This document shows, one piece after another, positions 31,175-39,770 of a stretch of 64,000 nucleotides of DNA (its first letter is position 1; every line of letters begins with the position of its first letter). Under the pieces are notes generated by a model. It saw nothing but the letters and a program-made list of their open reading frames with translations, was not told the DNA's origin and ran no database searches. This stretch comes from Sugiyamaella lignohabitans. Its lineage: Eukaryota; Ascomycota; Dipodascomycetes; Dipodascales; Trichomonascaceae. A program made the position numbers and the translations under genes. Location of the stretch: assembly GCF_001640025.1 (NCBI RefSeq), contig NC_031671.1:744001-808000 (forward strand). The letters run 5' to 3'.

Positions 31175-32971
31175 GCTTGAGGTCTCGGGCAACAAGCAAC
31201 CACCGCCATAGCTATAAATACAGGAGTATGTAGTGCCCCAAATAAGTGCCTCTGATTGCCTCCGGCAAACGAGCTCGGGCAGGGCCCGATATTCGTTATT
31301 CATATTATAATTCCCATCCAATATTTTGCATATAATCAACTATAGTATAAATAAATGAAGCTTGAGTCCAAAACAAGGATTTGTAACTAAGAGAAGAGAA
31401 GACGGGCCAGTGAGTTCCTTCATTTGACTATAAATCGAATTGAGTAGTAGTGGCAGAGGGAGGCACGAAATTGTCTTACGTGGAATGTTGTCTTAAATCT
31501 GTGATGCATCATATCAACTCTTTAAAATCATCGAATGGATATGTTACTACCGTTTGCTCCATTCAAAAGGATTCCCAAGTACGTCGAAGCTGGGCAGTTA
31601 TAGCACTACATCTGTGAAACTTAATAGATTTCAAATTGAAAGCGTAGAAACACCAGTGGCGACATCCTTGGTTGTGGTATGCACGTCTCTAAAACTCGTA
31701 GAACAAAATGATTCCATTTGAGGGATAGAGAGGGGTTCGGGGTGCAATGGCTGGCTAGTGACGGCTATGAGTTGTACTATTCATAGCTCTGGTACTAGCT
31801 AGTTAGAAGCAAGACAGTCGCATTTGAGACCAGCACTACCCTTTTCGGTTCCCCAACTGTACTATAATAAATTATCATTTATTCTAGGGCTTGATGACTT
31901 GGTTAATTTGTGGACAGGAAGAGGCCCTCCAAAAGACGAGAAAACCCATCAAAGATGAGGACAGCATTAATACTTAGAGGTGGAACAACCCCGGTGAGTG
32001 GAAGTGCTCTACCTGCAGAGACTGATAGTTCTGGGGATATGCTAAGAGACCAATGCTGTCTTTTCAGTTTATCGGTGTGGTGAATAATGCTCTGAGCACC
32101 TCAGTGGCTGACAGCATGAGTACAGCAGTGGTCGATATATTCTATATGTATCCAAGGTAAATGGATCGGTTGGTGGTTATTGAAACTAGAGGCGAGATCA
32201 TGAAAGCGAGTGGTAGTGGTGGTCTCATGGTAGGCTAATAAGCCCTCATCAGTTGATCTTATGGGCAATGAATCATTTCCCCAGTTACACTGGAATGATT
32301 GAATTGAAAGATCCGTACAAGCTACAGTATATTAGATGATAGTTTTTGGTTGTATTTGAAATAAAAAATCTTTTTATAGAGAAATACTCAAGAGTTTGGG
32401 CATGGTACAGTATCTTGATATATATTTGCTACCCTTATAAGTTATAGTGGTATAAGCAAGGCCCACTTGCTAAGATGTGCGCAATTCGAAATGCTGGATA
32501 CTTGCTCAGTGACTGTAGTACGATGTGTATTCTACTATCATTTTGAATAACGGGCATCTCTTCTTAGTGAATTGTTCGCTGTTGGACATCTAAACATTAG
32601 TCAACTTATCCTTCATGTGGCATTCTACTCTATTCCAAATGTTCTCACTGTACCTGCATCGTTATAATATAATAAATCTTGTTTAAAGTCCTATACTATA
32701 CATAATTAATACAATTCAAATAATTTCAAATCCCATCATTTACACATTACCAGGAGGACTGCTCACTTTTTTACCTGATTACAGGCTGTTTACTTTGGCT
32801 TTTTTGAATTCAATATTTTTGACGCCACTGGATTCCCCATTAAGATATCAAAATGATTTATAATATTTTAATGAGTACACGGGAAAACGGTTCAGCTACC
32901 GGTTTACACCTTTATTAACGCTTACTGGGAAAAAACCGGTACTAGTCATCTCTACCATAAGAGAACAACGT
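31175..32971. other. Gene-free segment
   Basis: About 1.8 kb with no convincing coding region on either strand. Close to the LINE fragment, inverted arms TACCGGTTT and AAACCGGTA (within about 32898-32943) flank a short spacer. Confidence 0.55.
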
Positions 32972-33709
32972 CTAAAGTAATTGCGGAGCTTTGGCCAAAA
33001 AAGCCAATACCGCTTTTAAGCCCTTCTTGGAATCAAGGAGGACTTTTAGATCTAGCATCGCAGAAGCATCACGTAAGATCTGACGATGATTTTCAGTGAC
33101 TGGGCACTCACATAATAGATGTTTAACATCTTCTTCCTCTCCACATTCACATTGATGGGGTCGGTTGTTGATTTTAAACCTCTTGAAGAACATTCCAAAC
33201 GCTCCTTTGGCTGTTCGTAACTGCACCAGTTTACTGAGTTCATTCTTTGAGCATTCATTTAAGAAATATCTCAAAGGGTTTTTGTGGTCTGCATTATATA
33301 ACCTTGGAAGAGTATATGACCGGTAAAACTCTCCTTTTGCAGACGTCCGGTATTGTGTTTCCCATATTGTGTGATGTCTTTGATAAATCTTTTTCTTTAG
33401 TTCACTCTTGACCTTCCAGGCTTTACTTTCACATTCCATGTCCTCTTTCTTCCACGGCGGTTTCCGTCGTCGAATCCGGTCTTGAAAGATTTCCTCTTTG
33501 GGTAGAACCTCATAGAGTCGTTGGACCAACTCATTGTGTTCCATATGCTTTCTCCACCATGTAGACTCAGCATTAACTGGGTTCTCAGGATCCACATTAC
33601 GATGTAGTCGCACGATATAATTATCCTGTAAGGTATCATATCGTTGCTCTAAAGGCATGATGTCAGTATCTCTATGGAGGCAATCGATGGGTGTTTGATG
33701 AACCTGCAT
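32972..33709 (-). mobile_element. 5'-truncated LINE, 3' end of ORF2
   Basis: About 246 codons read without a stop on the minus strand and resemble the extreme C-terminus of a non-LTR retrotransposon ORF2, after the reverse transcriptase. A basic stretch (FQDRIRRRKPPWKK) is followed by a terminal zinc-binding motif in CECGEEEDVKHLLCECP (Cys-x-Cys, His, Cys spacing). That motif is typical of these proteins. The open frame extends to 33814, but the similarity fades before about 33709. Reverse transcriptase and endonuclease domains are absent here, so this is a dead 5'-truncated copy, the common outcome of LINE integration. Confidence 0.75.
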
Positions 33710-33814
33710 CGTTATAAAATATACTCCTGGGTAGATAGACAAATACCTAACGTACCCATCTGAGTTTAATACGCACTTACAAGTTACTAATGTATGACGG
33801 TATATATTCTCCAA

Positions 33815-36800
33815 TTATATAGCTGGTCATACCCTAATGAATAGGGGCAAATATTGTAAGCATTATTTGTCGAGATTGATAATGCTGTGAAATCTTCAAT
33901 CCTCACTACCTATTCAGTCTAAAGAGGGCCTATATTTATATGTGCTCGTTCTCGTTGTCAGATTTGTGCAGAGGATAAAAATACTTTTCAAAATCAGGAC
34001 GGATGGCAACAAAATATTTCAACTTCTTTTAGCTCTATGGCTCTCCCATGCGGTGTTTATGTTTATAGCGCCTTTTAAGGTTATGCTTGCTTGCATGATG
34101 GTTGCTTTTTCTGATTATGCATGTAAGCCGCAGATCTGTGCGTCTGTACTCATTAGTGTGTTCCACACATTCATAGAGACTAGTGCAAAACCAGCTGGAA
34201 GAAAGAGAAATGAGAATTGCAAAACATTCAGAGGTTCAATTGGTACAATTTCCCATTTAATATACTTATCTGATTTCTCTCTTTCGAATGATACCCATCA
34301 AACTATATATTGTGATAAGACTGCAAGCAAGGTTTCTGCACCCCAATATGCAGCGGTTCGTATGTTATGGCATTGGTCTCCCACCCTGGTGTTCTTCCCG
34401 CATGAAGTCCCAAATTATTATAAATAGGAGTGAAATCTCCTGCTTCTCCCTTCCTCCTACACACCACTTTCAACCAAATTTTTATTGACCCTACACCCAC
34501 TATTCTCAAGACCCTAACATAAACAGATATTTTACTCATGAACTATCAGACATACCTGGACTCAAACCTACGTAAGTGAATACCGGTGACTAGTACTGAT
34601 AATAGGACTGGATTCTGTTACTAAATTCTTCCTAGATTTTTTCCAATTCTTGTGACACTAGGTGGTATCGAAGGTGGCTCTACAGTATATTACATTGGGG
34701 AAACCAGAACTGCAAATGGTTAATGGCTGCCTACTATGCTAGATTCATCGCTATGACCAGATCCTGGCATTGTTGGAGCTAGTATATGCGCCCGCCATGG
34801 CTATCTGGTTCTGACTATAGACAGGCGCTGGTAACAGCTGCGGTCTATGATAGGTAATATATGTCGGAGTCACTGGAGATAATAGAACGTACTTGGCGCC
34901 TGTTATGGCGACTTGTTGTTTTCGGCCTAGGCTGGCAGTGAAAGTACCTGGCGCCGACATCGGCGACTGGTACTGAGCTGACTGGCGCCGGCATTGGCTG
35001 CTTTCAAGACACATGCCCACTATTAATATAGACATTTTACATATTTACTTTTGAAATAAATATATTATATCTATTATATTATATGATCCGGGGACTGGAT
35101 GATGAAGTTTGGACCCAAAGCTGTCTAAGATGGCGGACGGCATCGGGTATGGACTGGTGCTTGTGTTATATTGGCTGCCGTATTAACCGGTTAGTACACT
35201 CCAAGCATTCAAGTGATAGTCTCCAGTTACTAGGATCACACCTGCATAAGATGGCCGACTTTTATTGATGGTTTTTTTATTGATGGTTTTGGGACGTGTT
35301 AAGTCGTGTAGTTAAGTACTGTAGACTGGAGCCCCCACTCCCTGCGTTGGCTTAGATTCTACACCAGTTCACCGGTGATGCTTGGAGTACTAAGGCCCTT
35401 GAAACTGGAGCTGGAATAGGTCAAGTATACTGCTTAGGAAGGTAGGAATGCACTTGGCATTGATATCACCAGACAGGTGCCGGGAAAGGTGAAGGTGCCG
35501 TTGCTTATCTTCTGGCTACCGTCGTTACTAGGCGATATACTTCAAATTACTTTCGACCGGCACTAACTGGTAGGGCGGGGATTGTCTCCCAGATATTGAT
35601 GAAGCTGTATGCTTGGAGCGAATGATAGGGATACTGACGGGTGGTACAACACTAGTCAGATGGGAGCGTCTCCTGTTGTAGACGATATTCTCTGACCTAG
35701 GAAAGTTCCATTCCTTATCAGCAATCGTCAGTGGCTGTTTCCGCCAAGTGAATTCTAAGGATATATTATTCTCCAGTGTGAGAGGTGGAGAGCCAACGTT
35801 GGCATCTGGTAGACCATATCGGCCGCAAAGGGCCTAAGGTAGTGCGCTTGTCCCACATTATTTCATTGTTGTATAATCAGCATTCCTACCGTTATAAGTA
35901 TTTAAAACTGGCAGTATACGGCCCTGTTCTATGCCAGAAAGCCAAGGTGGCATCTAGTAGTCACATACACAGTTCTTCAGTATCTACAGCCTCCCTCCTT
36001 CGAGTCCCAATTACAGCCGTCACTAGGGATGTCCCCACACTATAAGCTGCCCCCGGATGTAGATAAGACAGTTGAAACTAGTCATTACCCAGAAGACGAG
36101 ACAAACATCAACATCATCAAACTACTTTCCCATTGTATATTTCATCAAACTTCTCGGCAAGTCTCTATGCCGTATCCTTCAGCCTTTATTATCTTAAATT
36201 TGGTGCCATTTCCAGGCAGACTTTGACACCCGCAATAGTGACGTTACAACAAGCTTCCCTCAAATTGGTCTAACATGCATCGGAAACTAGTGCCTCCGCT
36301 CTTTAATAAGAACTTGAGATATAATCAAACTATGAAATGCATGTTAGAGGGCGACTGATTCAAACTATCGACATATGCTATTTGGCCCGGGATGATAGTT
36401 TCTTTTGCTGTTTATATTCATCCGGTTGTCCGAACTGCAACATACCCCGAGTATGGATATATATCGGAACTCACAGTCGAAAGCAAATAGCAACACACCT
36501 CTTGGCTTAAGAGGACTGACCTGTGTGGTTTCCTTCTCTATCTGGAGATGTTATACTTGCGTATTTGTTTTAGAGAGCCGAGGACGCTCGAGTTTCTTGG
36601 TGGAGTACCCCCATTGTTTAGGGCGAGCTCTGTCCGTTTCCTTTGAACTTCATGAACCTGGATAGCGCCGATTATGACCAGAGCCCCGAGCCTGGGCCTA
36701 CTACACTTTTCTGGTAATGGTTCTGATAATGGTTCTGGTAAAGGTTACGAGTCAGGAGAGGCTTGTTAATAGGGTCTCAAATTGATTTAGCTATTGGAAC

Positions 36801-37155
36801 GAGTTAGATGATTTGCGAATTGGCTAGGTTCAAGAATAATTATAAGCTTTATGAGGCCACCAAACACGAACTGTGGTCGAGGTAGAGGATCTAGAGAAAC
36901 TCTCTGCCGAAGAAGTACCTGGTGGAAAAAGAAGCCGAGCTCCACCCGTTCCATAGTGGTCTTGATTTTTAGTGACCACTGAATCTGTTTCTGAGTTTCT
37001 CACCGCTTTAGCTCATTAGTTTTCAATTTAAGTTGGACACATAAACTATAGTCATTTCTGTCATAACCAGGATCATGAGTTGCCATCTTTGGCCCTAGCT
37101 TGTCTCCTCCCCAGAACTCGATGTAGTCCGACCCCGAGCCTTCATCCTCCCAGTA
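33815..37155. other. Gene-poor segment with scattered weak signals
   Basis: About 3.3 kb without an accepted gene. A candidate spliced micro-ORF with TATA box lies at 34538-34723. Repeated GGCGCC-containing words occur near 34895-34995, and a 17-base direct repeat of TTATTGATGGTTTT lies near 35264-35290. The longest open frame (33942-34427, plus strand) has no recognisable domain. Confidence 0.5.
34538..34723 (+). other. Candidate two-exon micro-ORF
   Basis: An ATG at 34538 lies 119 bases downstream of a TATAAATA box (34419). After 34 bases a perfect GTAAGT donor appears. An acceptor at 34660-34661 would join to 34662..34723 and encode 31 residues. An alternative acceptor at 34634-34635 gives an even shorter product. 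The branch site would be TACTAAA, a poor match to the CTAAC used elsewhere. It may be a real micro-gene, the first exon of a decayed gene, or chance. Confidence 0.2.
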
Positions 37156-37218
37156 AACGACTCGAGCGTAGCGAGAGGAGCTACGGGGTCTGGGGCAGAG
37201 CCCCAGCCGCCGGAGGCA
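37156..37218 (+). repeat. GC-rich double-hairpin element, copy D
   Basis: A 63-base element. It begins AACGACTCGAGCGTAGCGAG, continues AGGAGCTACGGGGT, then hairpin CTGGGGC-AGA-GCCCCAG, then CCGCCGGAGGCA. It is about 90% identical over its full 63 bases to the inverted copy at 38911-38973, differing at six positions. Confidence 0.75.
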
Positions 37219-37616
37219 TACTTAACCACCATCAAACATCAAGATTTATAAGCTTCTTCGTTATCTTTACATTTACAATCTGATCTCGATATTAAATTAG
37301 GTAGGCAGTGTTTCAGGATTTCTAAGTTTATGTACATTATACATTGATAAATGAGGACCCAATTTTATCTGATGTGCACCGTTAGTTGTAGCCCCTGACC
37401 ACCGTCACCGGCAGTCAACCTGCCGCGGGCTTCTCTATTGCACATTTCTCCGGGGCAACTGCGACCTCGAGCGGACAGCCGCAACGGCGCACGATACGAA
37501 GTAATAGTTAGCCCGTTTCGGCTGCAACGGATTAAACTGAAACCGCCAATTAATCTCATGTAAGCATGCAGGTATTTAGTAATGCCCGCTGCAGATCATA
37601 CGCTTGCCGTACTTAA

Positions 37617-37700
37617 CCACCGCGCCCCCCACGTACAGTACGCACGGACTCTAAAGTCCGCCGCCGCGGTGGAGAGTGGTGTCCGTTGCATACGACGGAC
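37617..37700. promoter_or_regulatory. Nested palindromes upstream of the dehydrogenase remnant
   Basis: Outer arms CCACCGCG (37617-37624) and CGCGGTGG (37665-37672) enclose CGTACAGTACG (37632-37642) and CGGACTCTAAAGTCCG (37645-37660). GTCCGT and ACGGAC follow as an inverted pair (37681-37700). A TATATATATA run (37711-37720) and the ATG at 37841 come next. CGG-N10-CCG is the half-site spacing used by some Zn2Cys6 activators such as Put3. The layout suggests a regulated promoter. Confidence 0.5.
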
Positions 37701-37840
37701 ATTGGATGTAATATATATATCTATCCATGGACTCTATTAGCTATGGAATCGGAACCCTAGTTTTCTTGTCAGGCATCGACTTTTGATTTAACAAATTGAA
37801 ATATTTGTTGGTTGTATTGCATACAATTTTAGACTTCAAA

Positions 37841-38137
37841 ATGGACCCGAATAGTCAGCCGGCTTTTTCGAGCACTGTCTATTTTGTTCCCAGTGGCAGT
37901 TCTGGTCATGGATTAAACTTGGTCAAGACACTCGCATCAGTAGGTAACTCAGTAGTGATAACAACTGCTGCTAATCCTGAGATGTCAATAGACCTTCAAA
38001 ATTGGGTTAAGAACCATTCAAATGTACATGTTTTGAAGTACGATGGGTCGAATGAGAGCGATGCTGACGACGTAGCCAACCAAATTATCGAGCTGACAGG
38101 CGGTATCGATGTAGTGGTCAACACCAGGACCTGGTGA
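37841..38137 (+). pseudogene. Truncated short-chain dehydrogenase/reductase
   Basis: These 98 codons encode only the first Rossmann half of an SDR. A beta strand (STVYFVPSGSSGHGLNLVKTL) carries a glycine-rich turn resembling the usual TGxxxGxG, with the Thr lost. The second strand and helix follow (VVITTAANPEMSIDLQNWV). The next conserved strand, GIDVVVN, ends in TRTW and a stop where the family has NNAG. The catalytic Ser-Tyr-Lys part, which would lie about 60-80 residues later, is not found in any frame downstream. It could be a truncation by insertion or rearrangement. The intact-looking promoter suggests loss was recent. Confidence 0.65.
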
Positions 38138-38732
38138 GAAGAGGAGTGGTGGCAAGATTCGGTTCTAGGATATACAAACATCGACACGAATAGGTCTTGA
38201 GCTGTCTTCAACGACTGTACAAACAGTTCAATAGACTGTCGGGGAACGGTCGGTCCTGGCATGATTCTCCGCCTAATTTCCCGCATGGACTTTCGTTGCA
38301 GGCCGTGATTTGCCGGTCCGATCAACGGCCGCCATGGTGCAGCATGATCGCCGTGCCTGGCGAAGAGGAAACCGATATCAACGAAGTATGCGATTAATAC
38401 GATGCATACTGGTATCTTCACTGGAGAATATCCGTTTGAACAGTATGGATTCGCGTCGTAAAACCGTGTTTTTACAGGGCCAAGGTGCAGACTATAAGCA
38501 TTGATAGAGCGGAGGTGGTAATTTCATCTCACCATGGTTGCACACGGTACATATTTGCACTTGAAAGATAGAGGCTCAGCTCAAGTGACATGTCAAGGGG
38601 CAAATGTGGTATAATGATTTATGATGAATGATTTATGATAGAGTAAATAATAATGAATAGATAAGATTAGATAAGATAAGATAGTTCGGCGCCGCATATT
38701 GCAATGTTGACCCCTGGTTAGGGTAGCAAGAC

Positions 38733-38910
38733 TTGTTTCCTAATTTGACCTATCCAGGGGAAATGCCGATCGTTCCACATGGAGGAGTCCCCATCTTCAG
38801 ACCGTTTTACAAGGCGGCGAACCTGAAGCAGCAACTCAAAACCGAACTTAAATTGGGCATCCATGAGAACGTGTGGCTGGTGGACTGCTTCTCTATGATG
38901 AGCCCACCAG
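38733..38910 (+). pseudogene. Unrecognised ORF fragment
   Basis: About 59 codons encode a protein-like stretch with balanced composition (for example PGEMPIVPHGGVPIFRPF and GIHENVWLVDCFSMMSPP). No start with promoter is evident, and the frame passes into GC-rich element E at 38911, where composition changes abruptly. I do not recognise the family. It is probably a gene fragment cut by the element. Confidence 0.35.
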
Positions 38911-38973
38911 TGCCTCCGGCGGCTGGGGCTGCGCCCCAGACCCCCCTGCTCCTCTCGCTGCGCTCGAGTCGTT
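38911..38973 (-). repeat. GC-rich double-hairpin element, copy E
   Basis: A 63-base inverted copy of element D. It begins (plus strand) with TGCCTCCGGCGGCTGGGGCT and ends with CGCTGCGCTCGAGTCGTT. Its second hairpin has stem CTGGGGC/GCCCCAG. It faces copy F tail-outward, so the pair ends in matching TGCCTCCGG and CCGGAGGCA. Confidence 0.75.
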
Positions 38974-39010
38974 ATGCTACGGTCCCCAGCATCTTCAGAT
39001 CCCCCCACTC

Positions 39011-39066
39011 TGCTCGCGAAGCGAGCACAACGGGGTCCGGGGCGACGCCCCGGCCTGCCGGAGGCA
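39011..39066 (+). repeat. GC-rich double-hairpin element, copy F
   Basis: A 56-base copy. A perfect first hairpin GCTCGC-GAA-GCGAGC is followed by ACAACGGGGT, then hairpin CCGGGGC-GAC-GCCCCGG, then CCTGCCGGAGGCA. Its second stem has C-G where copies D and E have T-A, so pairing is preserved. Confidence 0.75.
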
Positions 39067-39770
39067 TGTCCCAAGACCCCTTCGTCTCGGATCCGACCAC
39101 ATCAGCCGCTGCCGCGGATGGGGCCAGGGTTATCTCTGCAAGGGCCGCACCAGCCCACGTAAGTCAGAACTAAACAGCCCCAGTATGCTAGTCTGTACCG
39201 CCGCGTCACTTAGTGGGTGCATATCGAAGCGCCATCATCCGTGGAAATCTTCAATTGTTTCTCCTCTACTACAGCTGTTGTGGAATAACAATCCAGTTAT
39301 TCAGACAGACATAGACTCATAGGAACACCACACGGACAGGCTACAGGGTGCTTGCTGTGATTCTATTAGAAGAGTACCGTTTTTTAGAGTCGTAGAACGG
39401 TATCTCAGTCCAATTCCATCCCTTGTTTGACGGTTTGGTGGTGCAACCACTGTGAAACAATATATATCTGGATTCGCGTGCTCAGCTCATCTGAGTGTTG
39501 TGATTTTCTATCCTGATACCTTTGGAAGTCTAGGAGAGAGTAAGTATTATCTGAATTGATATCATATCTTGCTGGTAGGTGGAGTCGGACTGGGGTTTAC
39601 TCAGATCGATTCTTTCTACGATCCGTTGGCATATCTGCAACACTTTACGACCCCGCAACCAAACACATCAAGTCTCAAGGTTCATAACTTGACGGTTGTT
39701 GTTTTGTACATTAAAATGCTTTCTTCACACTACAGAACTGACTGTTGAACTGTATATATCTAGTTGATTT

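Larger units (their letters stand above)
38138..39770. other. Decayed segment with inverted GC-rich elements and PBP1 promoter
   Basis: No intact gene is present. A short open stretch at 38733-38910 looks protein-like but is unrecognised. It runs directly into GC-rich element E and the paired element F. A GATAAG cluster lies at 38660-38684. The last 350 bases hold PBP1 promoter sequence with TATATATC at 39461 and a possible leader intron (GTAAGT at 39540, TCTAG near 39758-39762). Confidence 0.5.

Noticed and set aside
33942..34427. 161-codon plus-strand open frame
   Set aside because: No recognisable domain, irregular composition, no promoter that fits, and it lies in decayed DNA. Chance cannot be excluded.
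34751..35035. 94-codon minus-strand frame across the GGCGCC cluster
   Set aside because: No start context, no similarity recognised, and it overlaps a repeat-like sequence.
38160..38510. Possible Tc1-like transposase remnant
   Set aside because: A few codons resemble a helix-turn-helix, but frames are broken throughout and no DDE motif is visible.
38718..39322. Several overlapping 110-150 codon frames on both strands
   Set aside because: They arise mainly from the GC-rich hairpin elements, which lack stop codons; only the 38733-38910 part looks protein-like.
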